A program made the position numbers and the translations under genes. Positions 37,101-46,415 of a stretch of 64,000 bases of DNA are shown here, in pieces. The DNA is from Trileptium ribeirensis. Taxonomy: Eukaryota > Nematoda > Enoplea > Enoplida > Thoracostomopsidae. The stretch covers positions 62,001 to 126,000 of the forward strand of contig JASANE010011659.1 in assembly GCA_030248225.1 (NCBI GenBank), read 5' to 3'. Each line of letters starts with the position of its first letter. Position 1 is the first letter of the stretch. The notes beneath the pieces are model-generated. The model searched no databases. It was not told the DNA's origin and saw only the letters and a list, made by a program, of their open reading frames with translations.

Positions 37101-39475
37101 ATGGCAAGTGTTGCGTTTCGCGGGCTCGGTTATGTCACTTGTTGCCAGTATGAAACTAAAGATCTACAGCAGATTCACACAGGTAAGATCTCCGAAATCC
37201 AGAATCTATAGCTTATACTATAAAGTATCACATTCTCGCGAGATACGAAGATGAAGCTATTGTGTACCTATACGTCATGTATTTTCATTGTATTCTAAAC
37301 TTATTAAATGCTCCACCAAGATGCAAAAATATATATAATATAGTTACGTTTCTCAAATTGTGAAGACACAACTAAAGATTTTTTGCTAACAGACATGAAC
37401 ATAAAACAGCTTCATGACACACAACCTCATAGTATAACTGGCTTCCGAACAAATACCCTGACAAGTAGTAAATACGGTATAGGTTCTTTATGATGGTAAT
37501 GAGTTTTAAATGTTAGTATGATACGTGGTTCAGTCCGTCAATTGTAACAATATTGTGTATTCTTGGTGGAAGCAGCATTTTAACAAAGCAAAGCATAACT
37601 AACGTAAATTCGTTTCATTCTACTTCAATAAGTGATAACAATACAGCTGTTAGACGTTGAGAATAATTGATAGATATATATTTATATTCCCAATATATGA
37701 TTTAGCAATCTATTTTACTCGGTAACGGATCAAAATCGGAAGTTTAAGAAATAAGGCGTTTGCATATGGAAATTTGCGAATATAAAAAACCTGGAATACT
37801 TGATATTTAATGGCTGGTTTACGTCAGTATGTCCGCGTAACAACGTATCTACAACGACGGACATATGTGACAGCCTGCCGTGACTGCATGGATTTTTTGA
37901 TCAGTCAGCGCTGACTATGTAATATATCCTTAATAGCACAAAAACACAGTATCGCATAGCGGTCGTAGATATCTCAAGTATAAACGATGTTATGGGGCAA
38001 ACTTTGACAGCTGTCCAATATTGTAAATTTAAATTTTGGCAGCTGTCCAACGCTACAAATTTAAATTTTGGCAGCTGTCCAGCGCGGGAAATTCAAATTT
38101 TGGCAGTTGTCCAGCGTGGTAAATTCAAATTTTGGGAGTTGTCCAGCGCGGGAAATTCAAATTTTGGCAGCTGTCCAACGCGGGAGAATTTTGACAGTTG
38201 TCCATCGCGGGAAATTCAAATTTTGGCAGTTGTCCATGGCGGAAAATTCAAATTTTGGCAGTTGTTCAGCGCGGGAAATTCAAATTTTGGCAGATGTCCA
38301 AAGCTGTAAATATAAATTTTGGCAGCTGTCCAACGTTGTAAATTTAAATTTTGGTAGTTGTCCAGCGCGGAAATTCAAATTTTAGCAGTTATCCTGCGCG
38401 GGAAATTCAAACTTTGGGAGTTGTCAAGTGCAGGAAATTCAAATTTTGGCACTTGTCCAGCGCAGTAAATTCAAATTTTGGCAGTTGTCCACGCGGGAAA
38501 TTAAATTTTAGCAGTATTCCCAGTATTGCAATGCGGGAGATTTAAATTACGGTAACAGTGTGGCGAGACTAGGCTAGTTGTCCCGTCTAGTCCGCCATGC
38601 CGCCCAACTTATCACACGTAGCTAGCTAAGTAAATGCGGACAAAACAGATAGTCAGCCGTGACTGTTGACTGTTCCAACTAGCGAACCTAGACTGTCGAG
38701 ACATAGCTAGGTCACGGCGCCCACAAATTAGCGTAAATGAGCCATAAGCAGGCAAGAAAAGAAACTAAATTACACTGGTAAACTCCACATTTGCTGTAAA
38801 ATGACGCATTTTTCGAGCTAAAAACTACATTTCAACGAATTCCATTTACATTTACAAGCCTTGCAATATAAAATATAACCGTACCGCGTTTTCAGGGATG
38901 TACTTGCTACTACGCCAGCTATAGTACCAATCAATACTTATAAAATGCATCGTAACAATATGCCAACACGTATTCACAACGAATATTCTCCGGTTACGCA
39001 AGCAATGTCATCTTTTAATGCATCGGCAGCAACCAACAGTATGTCATTGCCAATTTTGCCATCGATACTGCAGACGTCGATACTAATCACAGTTTTTATA
39101 ATAATCTTAGCTTTATTGCTTATATTAGTCGGAATAATAGTATCTAGGTGTCAGAAGCGCCAGAAATCGCATTCGAAACGCTATAATAAACATAAAAAAG
39201 AAAGAAAACATATCCATGAATATACCAGCAACCATTTATCGACAGCAATAGCTTCTACACCACCAGCTGAACAGTTCGATCAAAAACCGCTGGAAACTGC
39301 TATTACAAAAAAGAGCAAACGGTATACATTAGCATCGCCTACAGCTACACCACCAGCGATGCCAACTGTAGTGCAAACAAGTCGTATATCAGATACGTAC
39401 GAAACGATTGGTACGTTCAGTGCAACAACAGTTGAAGCATTCCTCGCTAAATACAAATCGAAAATGAATAAGTAA
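30526..39475 (+). CDS. Gene B: von Willebrand A-like single-pass membrane protein (spliced model)
   Basis: Model join(30526-31163, 36068-36376, 38896-39475): 1527 nt, 508 residues, with both junctions phase 2 at GTAAGT and GTATGT donors and TTTCAG acceptors. A weak signal peptide (residues 6-20) is followed by a probable von Willebrand A domain at about 55-240. It has the first strand FLDVIYIVDIKSV, the middle strand KVVLVIWGG, and DHYWIVDNYRHLNELVKEV, the usual last strand and helix. The metal site that is normally DxSxS reads DIKSV, so metal-dependent adhesion is doubtful. Sequons lie at N39, N71, N84 and N93. A cysteine-rich part follows (about 244-306), then a Ser/Thr linker, one membrane helix (378-398) and a 110-residue basic tail containing YETIGTF. 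Likely a cell-surface adhesion or receptor-like protein. The frame is open upstream of 30526 to an AG at 30512, so an earlier exon could replace this start. Confidence 0.72.
31304..31756 (+). other. Hypothetical 150-codon frame within gene B intron 1
   Basis: Opens with TTG, not ATG, and encodes a basic Arg/Lys-rich N-half (NVKKLNEMRKRKDLQRRRA) and an aromatic C-half. It could be a skipped exon, a separate gene or an old retroelement piece. I recognise no domain and see no splice partner in phase. Confidence 0.2.
31760..34195. repeat. GC-richer block with diverged internal repeats (gene B intron 1)
   Basis: Composition shifts to higher GC for about 2.4 kb. Related passages recur near 31950-32060, 32540-32660 and 33000-33040, sharing a core like GTGCAGCTACGGCAAGGAG preceded by TTC/CTC-rich text. 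These passages look like diverged copies of one unit. Many short frames on both strands (32033, 32541, 33494 minus, 33917) give no recognisable protein. It is best read as an old transposable element or segmental repeat inserted in the intron. Confidence 0.45.
34196..36067. other. Intron 1 of gene B, remainder
   Basis: AT-rich non-coding sequence ending in the GTTTCAG acceptor at 36067. No repeats or genes recognised. Confidence 0.5.
36068..36376 (+). CDS. Gene B exon 2 (end of vWA, cysteine-rich part)
   Basis: 309 nt following TTTGTTTCAG. It begins INSDHYWIVDNYRHLNEL, which fits the closing strand and helix of a von Willebrand A domain and continues exon 1 in phase. It then carries eight closely spaced cysteines (for example SRLCSRHIFVNCCKCHF and HKCYDCNNL). 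It ends CG before GTATGT. The frame could read through to a TGA at 36408, giving a shorter, unanchored isoform if unspliced. Confidence 0.72.
36532..37029. mobile_element. MITE family B, copy 2 (in gene B intron 2)
   Basis: 498 bp with 25-bp terminal inverted repeats (left GGGGCGCTTACGTTATAATG) flanked by a perfect 5-bp duplication TTTAT on both sides. That fixes the element ends and the target size for this family. It is more diverged from the 8802 copy than the copies in the giant palindrome are. Confidence 0.93.
37990..38545. repeat. 32-bp minisatellite, array 1
   Basis: About 17 units of a 32-bp repeat with the core TTTTGGCAGCTGTCCAGCGC and then GGGAAATTCAAA. Units vary between GCGCGGG, ACGCTAC and AAGCTGT. 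Because 32 is not a multiple of three, one frame cycles through three different translations, giving open frames of 105 codons (37992-38309 and 38068-38385) that are not genes. It lies in intron 2 of gene B. The same family recurs at 52985-53410 in the same orientation. Confidence 0.95.
38546..38895. other. Intron 2 of gene B, 3' part
   Basis: GC-richer text with repeated TAGCTAG and GTCAGCCGTGACTG words flanking the minisatellite, then AT-rich sequence to the GTTTTCAG acceptor at 38895. It may be the flank of the element that carries the array. Confidence 0.4.
38896..39475 (+). CDS. Gene B exon 3 (stalk, membrane helix, cytoplasmic tail)
   Basis: 580 nt from the acceptor to the TAA at 39473. 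The split codon CG+G gives Arg. The Ser/Thr/Pro-rich stalk has one NAS sequon. The helix core is ILITVFIIILALLLILVGII, followed by a stop-transfer stretch SRCQKRQKSHSKRYNKHKK. The tail holds one Tyr motif (DTYETIGTF) and TP-rich stretches (IASTPPAEQF, ATPPAMP). The ATG at 38945 is in frame but internal. Confidence 0.78.
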
Positions 39476-39561
39476 TTTTTAAGTAGCAAATCTATGTGAT
39501 TCGTCAACTTACTTTTTGATTTTCACCACAATCGCTGCAGAAACACTAGTATCATATAATC

Positions 39562-39690
39562 GGGGAGGGTTCGATACTCCGACAGCCCGATACTCCGACA
39601 AAAAGGGTTCGTTGCTCCGACAGCCCGGTACTCCGACAAAAAAGGTTCGATACTCCAACAAAAGGGTTCGATACTCCGACAGAAATAGAG
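39562..39690. repeat. Left terminal inverted repeat of the MULE
   Basis: Composite repeat of alternating GGTTCGATACTCCGACA and GCCCGATACTCCGACA modules. It matches the inverse of the right end through to ATAGAGTGGT. Confidence 0.88.
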
Positions 39691-39732
39691 TGGTTTTCCT
39701 CAAAATAGATATGATTTGCAAATAACCAAGAT

Positions 39733-39957
39733 TTTCACACAAAATGAGCTAAATACATACGATATATCAACACAAAATGAGCTAAATATATACGAGATAT
39801 CAACACAAAATGAACTAAATATATACGAGATATCAACACAAAATGAGCTAAATATATACGAGATATCAACACAAAATGAGCTAAATATATATGAGATATC
39901 AACACAAAACGAGCTAAATATATACGAGATATCAACACAAAATGAGCTAAATATACC
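39733..39957. repeat. 33-bp minisatellite inside the MULE
   Basis: About seven units of ACACAAAATGAGCTAAATAT followed by ATACGAGATATCA. As 33 is a multiple of three and the unit lacks stops in several frames, it is open on both strands (+ repeat STQNELNIYEI, minus repeats such as SSFCVDISYIF). It lies between the transposase stop and the left terminal repeat. Nothing suggests it is translated. Confidence 0.93.
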
Positions 39958-39968
39958 CATAGCAGTTA

Positions 39969-41361
39969 CTTAAAGGCTTTTACTACGTGAATGAGAGCGC
40001 TCCAATAATTGTCTACATTCCGCTCACCATTTTGATACTGCAGCTTCAAGCGCTGCACTTTTTGCTCTAAGTTGCGCCATTTTAGCTTCCGCCTAGGTCC
40101 AAGCTCTCCGTTTCGTATTGCCACAAGTGCTCGCTCGGTGAACACCTGTTCGTCTTTGAGCTTCCGCAAGAATAGCCACAGCGACGTATGTCTGACCCCG
40201 ACATGAGTGTTCAATTTAGCATGAAATGCCTCGACATGATTGCTGGTTCGGGAATCTATATCTCGACCGTAAACGTTCCACATAGCAGGTGGGAAATTTC
40301 CATTGAGGCAGTTGTTACGAACGTAGTTGATGAAATCTGACAGTTGTCGGTGTCGACGAATTAACCGAACTGTTTCTCTACTACGTAATTGTTACGTAAG
40401 ACTGCTATGGGTAAATAGCCTAGTGCAAAAAATTTTCGCACACAGTTTCACAACGCTTTATCATTTCTGTAGGCCCTTGTAAGCCCAATATTTTGAATAT
40501 AACGCCACATACTCTGAACTAGATGAAAGTAACACCCATTTATCTTTCCGCGGGGAAACTCTGTTTCGACAGAAGTAATGATGGCTTGCTCGAAATCCGT
40601 GACGAATTCCCTGGGGTGAAATCATTGACCAACTACGTCCTGAACACGAGCCTTCACTTGCTGGAGAAGTCGTCTGTAGTGGGCAATTGTCTTGCCATCA
40701 AGCAATGCGATGGCGAAAGGCAGTAGCCGACGATCACGCTTTCCATGAATGGTAACAAACTGGCGATACGGGCTGGGGCATGTTCTGAACGTTCCATCAA
40801 TGTAAAGTGTTGAACATAACGCAAGATTTGTAATGTTTTCGTCCTTGGCGAAAGCTAGAATACCCCAATCTTTGTCTTGAAACAAAACAAACCTCTTATT
40901 TTGCCATGTTATCGACCATTCGAAGGGTACATTCACTTCTTCAACGGTTCGCGGTATTGTCGGGGTGCCTGCCGATCTTGTTCGCTGCATTGAGGATCTC
41001 ACGCTGTGAAATTCTGGAATCGCTGGAATTTTAGCCTGATCGCCTGCAATTTTGTTAACGACATCGTTATAGGTCCGCTTAATAGGTCTCGAAAAGTCCA
41101 CTTGCACCGCTTCCTGCAAGGTGTGACGAAGATCGCTCGACGTGACTTCGTCGGTGTCGCTATTGTGGTTGTGTTCTCCGACAGAATAGACTATCACATT
41201 TTGATTGGTGTGTTTAGAACATTCGTGCGGCATGGAGCGCGGCAGGTGCCGCGCCAGAACCGCCAGTAACAAATGTTTGACCGGACGCGATTTTTCTGGT
41301 ATTTATAGCCGTTGTAGAATAAAATTAAACCTCGCTTACTACCTTTTACTAACTGTGCCAT
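39969..41361 (-). pseudogene. FLYWCH-MULE transposase, recently disabled
   Basis: Reading leftward, an ATG at 41361 opens MAQLVKGSKRGLILFYNGYK, a FLYWCH zinc-finger start. YWRFWRGTCRAPCRTN follows and, after a frame change near 41230, YSVGEHNHNSD closes the finger. The MULE core follows: TLYIDGTFRTCPSPYRQFVTI (first Asp), FVTDFEQAIITSV (second Asp), GCYFHLVQSMWR (the C-x2-H block), and DSRTSNHVEAFHAKLN (the catalytic Glu). The C-terminal part is LWLFLRKLKDEQVF. In-frame stops sit before FHPREFVTD (about 40622) and before NCVRKFFAL, with a further frame change near 40370. All three catalytic acids remain, so decay is recent, or the breaks are sequence errors. The product would cut and paste the element via its ends. 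Confidence 0.92.
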
Positions 41362-41527
41362 TTTAAGTCTAAAACAAACAGTTATGCATATATCAATTAA
41401 TGAATGCCACTGTAATTAAAATTAAAACACTACTGTGTATAATTGTTTTGAGGTCCAACAGCCAGGTATTTCATCAGCCAAATTTTTTACATTTCTACGG
41501 AACTTATTCTACCAAAATTTGTGTTGG

Positions 41528-41745
41528 GGCACACCACTCTATTTCTGTCGGAGTATCGAACCCTTTTGTCGGAGTATCGAACCTTTTTTGTCGGAGTATC
41601 GGGCTGTCGGAGTATCGAACCCTTTTGTCGGAGTATCGAACCCTTTTTGTCGGAGTATCGGGCTGTCGGAGTATCGAACCCTTTTGTCGGAGTATTGAAC
41701 CCTTTTTGTCGGAGTATCGGGCTGTCGGAGTATCGAGCAGACCCC
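41528..41745. repeat. Right terminal inverted repeat of the MULE
   Basis: Starts at ACCACTCTATTTCTGTCGG and repeats TCGGAGTATCGAACCCTTTT and TCGGAGTATCGGGCTG modules, giving more module copies than the left end. Frames running through it on both strands (for example 41435-41897 plus, 41487-41795 minus) are repeat artefacts. Confidence 0.88.
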
Positions 41746-42344
41746 ATATAGTCATAAAGCAGTTGTGGCGCTGGGTGATTAATGACACTTGTCAAATTTT
41801 ACGCAAAATGATCTATGAAAAATTAGTGAGGACCCCTGGGTCACGTGATCTGCCAAAAATGTTTAACGGGTACTTAATTGTAAATATTAATACATAAACA
41901 ATATATAGAAGTCCATACTTAACGACTTACCTTTTTGCCCACACAGTCCGTTCAAAAACTTTCATAGCACACTCTCAACAATTGTAGCTGAGAACTCATT
42001 ATTAAATTGGGATGAAACTGTTCTAAAACATTCCAAAACTGTTATGCCGAATCATATATCAGCGTTGTAGGAACACAATTATTAATAGCCAATTATTAGC
42101 ACTTATGAATATGCATATTATTGCGTACATTATATATCTAACTTTTCTTGCGAATTTTGGGGAAAAGAAATCTTTGATAAAAGTATTTTTTGCATTGATA
42201 TGTTATCTAAATCTTATCAAGTAATAGTGTTTTATAGCGAAGTAAACTTAGCCTATTCGTTCACATGGTCTCTTGAATATACTTAAAAGTTCTAGTTCAT
42301 TTCTTTGTCGAGGAACAAAGATATACACAAACAAAGCGTGTATT
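41746..42344. other. No recognisable gene
   Basis: AT-rich sequence between the MULE and the signal-peptide frame. No repeat or coding signal seen. Confidence 0.4.
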
Positions 42345-42506
42345 ATGTTAAACACGTCGACGATAGTAATTTTTTCAAATTTACTAATGTCACTATTACT
42401 TCTAAACTTACTAATGTTACTATTACTTGTACCAGAAAAATGTTACTGTCAAAACGGGGGTGAAATACTTAGTTTTGGTGTGGATCTGTCTACTACAAGC
42501 ATATAG
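42345..42506 (+). CDS. Possible first exon encoding a leucine-rich signal peptide
   Basis: An ATG opens MLNTSTIVIFSNLLMSLLLL, then more Leu, VPEKCYCQNGG and a stop at 42504. The hydrophobic core comes from a 27-bp tandem duplication (TTACTAATGT-ACTATTACTT). A short Cys-containing segment after a strong signal peptide suits either a small secreted peptide or a first exon. A weak donor (GGGGGTGAAA) after QNG would join in phase to a possible exon at about 43799. Only the signal-like segment is well supported. Confidence 0.35.
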   Translation: MLNTSTIVIFSNLLMSLLLLNLLMLLLLVPEKCYCQNGGEILSFGVDLSTTSI

Positions 42507-43790
42507 TGCTAAATAAACACGATACTTAAAATTTCGTCGAAGATTATCCATGTTTATTGAATGTCGATGCCAAAATTGAGGATCCGATGTAGTTTCATGA
42601 CAAGGTTGCACCAATAGTGGTACCCGCATCCATATCCATTCAAAATAAAGATTTCATTCCGAGTCATGCTTTAAGACATTGCCGTACAGAAGGTCGATCT
42701 CTGACTGTGGTTCAAGATTGTGGATTGAGAAAATAGCAGGATCTACTTGACAACCAGATGGAACAATTACATAACTCGCTAGTCACACGCAGTTGTATAT
42801 TAGCAGAAAGACCACAAACCAACTATTCCATAGATAAAGTCCGCAGTAAACTGCAATGTTGAAATACGCTACGTTTCATGCCCTCTTCTTGTACAAAATT
42901 TTCGGTACAGAACCGAGATTCCAAGCTTCTAGATGAGGTATTCAGCGCTGATTGATGGTAACATTGTCAATAAAACAAACTTTTAGAACATTCGCATAAA
43001 AAGTTGATTATTCGTCAGTTACTGTTATTGATTTGAAAAGGAATATTTTTAAACGAATTGGGTGGACGTATGAGAAAATATTTATATATGTAATGTCATA
43101 TATTTATCTCTCATTTGCATATATAATTGACGAGTATTCAAATGTTGCAACCGATCATGCTTTAAATGTTGGCGCACCGTCAGATCCGCAGTTCATTTAG
43201 ACTTCGCGTCTCACGAGTTAGTTTTGCTGTTGGATTTTCTTGGTATAGAACGATTCATCAAGTTTCATATTGCTACTGAACTCACTGCTTGGTGACCGTG
43301 TTTACAGTATAATTTATTATTTGTATAATTCTCGGTACATCGTTTTTGTCGTCAAGGAACTGCCAAATCATTGGTGAACCCCACAAAGCCACGTTAATCT
43401 TCGTATCGCTTCCTTCAGATATTGTCAGCGATTAGCGTCACTATCGCCAAATCACGTTACTCCCATTCCTCAATCGCCGTCAATTTGCAAACGCAGCGCA
43501 CTGTCAACGATTAATATACAAAATTCTTATTCACAACCCGGTGTTTTCAAACATTTGGAGCACCGTTGAACGAAATCTCCTCACTAAACAAGAGACGGCT
43601 ACCATTCCCGGAACGCTGGTCCGCTGTTGAGTCAGAGCATTAACAATCGACAAGCATCAAGAGTCAGAATTCTCCTTTTAATCAATAGAATAGAACCGAG
43701 TCCTAATTAATTTATCCAACTAATCGCAAGAGACACGTGAAGTGATGCTGCAACTAGTCAACGCAAACCACATAACGTTCATAATGGCAC
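42507..43790. other. No recognisable gene
   Basis: No supported frame or repeat. If the frames at 42345 and 43799 belong to one gene, this is its intron. Confidence 0.35.
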
Positions 43791-43798
43791 CTACTTAA

Positions 43799-44107
43799 GA
43801 TGACACTGTGTCAATGCTAATGCCGTTCGGATCATACGTTTTTCAATTTACTCATAATCAATTGGCAATTACTCAACTGCTAAGTCCGGTCATTTCAAAA
43901 GACAATGCGCAAAAGGACCCGGATACTATTTACATTCATGAAGAATTTCATCGTCATCGACAGTTCATTCCCTGGAGGCCACAATCGTGGTTTTATTCAA
44001 GTGGAACAAATCCTCGGGCTCATAATGCATCGTCCATAGAAAAATCACTGCACTCACTGCACATTGTAGCACGTATGAGCATGCTTATTGCTACAAAACA
44101 TTTTTGA
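43799..44107 (+). other. Open frame of unknown nature, interrupted by a MITE
   Basis: Open from an AG at 43798 (reading DDTVSMLMPFGSYVFQF) through HEEFHRHRQFIPWRPQSWF to a stop inside MITE D. A further frame (44340-44630) opens on the far side of the MITE. The pair could be one older coding region split by the insertion. No domain recognised. Confidence 0.22.
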
Positions 44108-44332
44108 AACATGTAGCAATAATTCGTATTATTGTTACATATTTAGTGCAATAGTTGTGCTAATTGCACGATTTTTGTAAGACCAATGTTAGTTGTTGCA
44201 ACAATTATTAATACGTTTTGTAGCAACAGTTGGCATCGCTTCGCCGTTTTAAATGTAGCACTAACCGTGAACACTGATACAAATTTAGTGCATTAAGGAA
44301 TGTGGCGCTACAGATAGTGTAGCAATAAGCAT
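44081..44332. mobile_element. MITE family D, single copy
   Basis: 252 bp bounded by perfect 14-bp inverted repeats ATGCTTATTGCTAC and GTAGCAATAAGCAT. The interior is AT-rich with many GCAACAA/TTGTTGC and TAGTGCA words and no coding capacity. Neither a target duplication nor a second copy is evident. Confidence 0.65.
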
Positions 44333-44636
44333 CAAAACGATGTTCTTAAAAAGCAGAACGTACTGCGAGTTATTGACAATGCCATGGTTCATGGGGCTAA
44401 TGTGGAACTCAACGCATCGTGTGTCGAAATTAAGCGAGCAGTGGTCAATTTATTACTCAGACAGCGATAACCACCGCCTTCTAAGGTTGTTTGCTGAGAA
44501 GGATTTGAAAGGCCCAAAAGCATCGAGCGCATTTGGCCCACTGCTATGCATGGCACCGAACAGTCACGATCAGGTTCTCACTTTGGTTCCTCGAGATTCT
44601 ACTGGAGCGCATGTCTCAAATAGAAAGTAACAGGAA

Positions 44637-45810
44637 TTCCGGTTCCGGCGAAAATCGTGTTCCGGTTGCGGTTCCGGCAAAGCAAAAAAACCATACCGGA
44701 ACCGGAATTCCGGTTTAAAAAGTTTGTTTGAAATTTTCTACGTTTTTTGCTTCATCTGTGATCCAAACATATGTAATATATATTAAACAATGATCAAGCT
44801 CCAATACAACCAAGCAAAAGAAAATATTAACTAAGCAATTTGACGTTTGAAACGTAAGTAGGGCACATATTTCAGTTGGAATTTTTCATAATGACCTGCA
44901 GGAGTTTGTTAACAAATCAAAACCACGTCGATGCTTGTAGCAGCTATTTTACACATCCAGAAGTCTGTATGGCACCTTTCAATTAAACCGGTCCAACTCG
45001 GCAACAGAGTGTGGCTTACGCAGAAGTACTTAGGGTACGCTTGGCTAACATAAATTGCTTCAAGAACCCGCCAATGCGCTTGTAAACTTGGTAAATCAGT
45101 CTAAATTGAAGTAAACTAACGTTATCTGCAATGCAGCTAGAAACTGCTTTCTTGGCAAAGAACTGTATTTATTGAAACTGTGCGAGCAGCATCACAGTGT
45201 GTCTCATTTATAGCATTCTGATTAGAAAGTTATCATCATTATAATCTAACTTACGGGCACTGTTTGTCCAAAACTTACGGGCACTACCCTAAACAGTGTC
45301 CCTGACCACTGATCAGAAAATTACCTTCTATCTATTATTTTCTCTTAGAATCATATAAACCAATAATTTCAAGTTTCCTACAGAAGAACATGTAACAAAC
45401 GTATGTGTAGTAAAGGAAGGCGACTGGAGACAGCGAAAGTGTGTATTCTACGCTCCAAGCTTTGTAAGTATATTCGATTTGACGCAGTATACGCAATGGT
45501 GTATAGTGGAAGGCATTTTTTGCTCTGGGTGTCCAAAAATCGACATATTTGATCAATAAATAAACATTATTAGCTTCCTCAGTCTCTTTAAAGTTTCAGA
45601 AAGGCAACAATACCACCGCATTACATTAAGTTTAATGTAAAAGTTATTTTAATGCATTTTAAATCCACTATACCTTGATTTCTTCCTTCATCTGTTTTAC
45701 TATATATAAATTTCGAAGACCAAGTTTCGGTTCCGGATCCGGTTTAAATGGACGGTTTCGGTTGCTGGTTCCGGTTACGGCAAATTTCGGTTCCGGTTAT
45801 TTCCTGGTCT
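44637..45810. mobile_element. Possible non-autonomous element with GGTTCCGG-rich ends
   Basis: Two clusters of GGTTCCGG/CCGGAACC words (44637-44716 and 45727-45806) bracket about 1 kb of AT-rich sequence. Each cluster contains both orientations, as in subterminal repeats of some hAT-type elements. The ends, target duplication and transposase are not visible. A minus-strand 73-codon frame inside (45335-45556) is unassigned. Confidence 0.4.
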
Positions 45811-46078
45811 TAAATTGGTCTCTATGGAGAACGTTTCGCTCGAATAATTGGCAGTTATCGAATCATTGATGGAAATGACTGATTTAATGCATGATTCACA
45901 GACAAACGCGTACACGAGCTGCACACCGCAAGCCATTGCAGCGACCATATTGTAAGAAAATAATATTGTCATGGCATTATGTTATTGCAAACATAGCGCA
46001 ATCAATAGCACAAGCTAATATATTGCTGCTGCAATAACATTGGCTTCATTGCACCCTCAATAGGAGATACAAAAATAT

Positions 46079-46415
46079 TGGTCCCTCCAGTTTGTTATTA
46101 GTCACCCTCCAGTTTGATATTGGTGCCCCCTCCAGGTTGATTTTGGTGTCCCCCACCTGTTTGATATCGTGACCCCTCCAGTTTGATATTGGTGCCCTCC
46201 TCCAGTTTGATAGCGTTGCCCCACTCCAGTTTGATATTGGTATCCCCTCCAGTTTGTTATTGGTGACCCCCAGTTTGATATTGGTGTCCCCCTCCAATTT
46301 GACATTGGCGCCCCCTCCATTTTGATAGTGCCCCCTCCAGTTTAATATTGGTGCTCCCCTCCAGTATGATTTTGGTGTCCCCTACAGTTTGATTTTGGTG
46401 TCCCCTCCAGTTTGA
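46079..46415 (+). repeat. 24-26-bp array, left arm of foldback-like element
   Basis: About 13 units of CCCCTCCAGTTTGATATTGG with variable CTCCAGTTTG spacing. Frames across it (46046-46320, minus) come from the repeat. Confidence 0.93.

Larger units (their letters stand above)
39562..41745 (-). mobile_element. MULE-type DNA transposon, almost complete
   Basis: 2184 bp. The outer ends read GGGGAGGGTTCGATACTCC and, inverted, GGGGTCTGCTCGATACTCC, and are extended by short reiterated modules built on TCGGAGTATCGAACCC. Flanks ATATAATC and ATATAGTC suggest an 8-bp target duplication with one mismatch, in the MULE range. The body carries a FLYWCH-MULE transposase on the minus strand and a 33-bp minisatellite behind it. 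The element starts 86 bp downstream of the gene B stop codon, so it probably interrupts or supplies that gene's 3' UTR. Confidence 0.92.

Noticed and set aside
37992..38385. Two overlapping 105-codon ORFs with repeats such as NFGSCPAREIQILAVVQ
   Set aside because: They result from a 32-bp minisatellite read through all three frames and have no start context or conservation signal.
39700..39973. Open frames on both strands with 11-residue repeats
   Set aside because: They come from a stop-free 33-bp minisatellite inside the MULE; the same DNA is open in several frames at once.
41006..41269. 87-codon + frame inside the MULE
   Set aside because: Antisense shadow of the FLYWCH-MULE transposase, which has clear motifs on the minus strand.
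41400..41897. 165-codon + frame and opposing minus frames of about 100 codons
   Set aside because: They cross the modular terminal repeat of the MULE and translate its repeats, not a gene.
46046..46320. 83- and 72-codon minus frames rich in SNWRG and YQTGG
   Set aside because: Pure translation of the 24-26-bp array.
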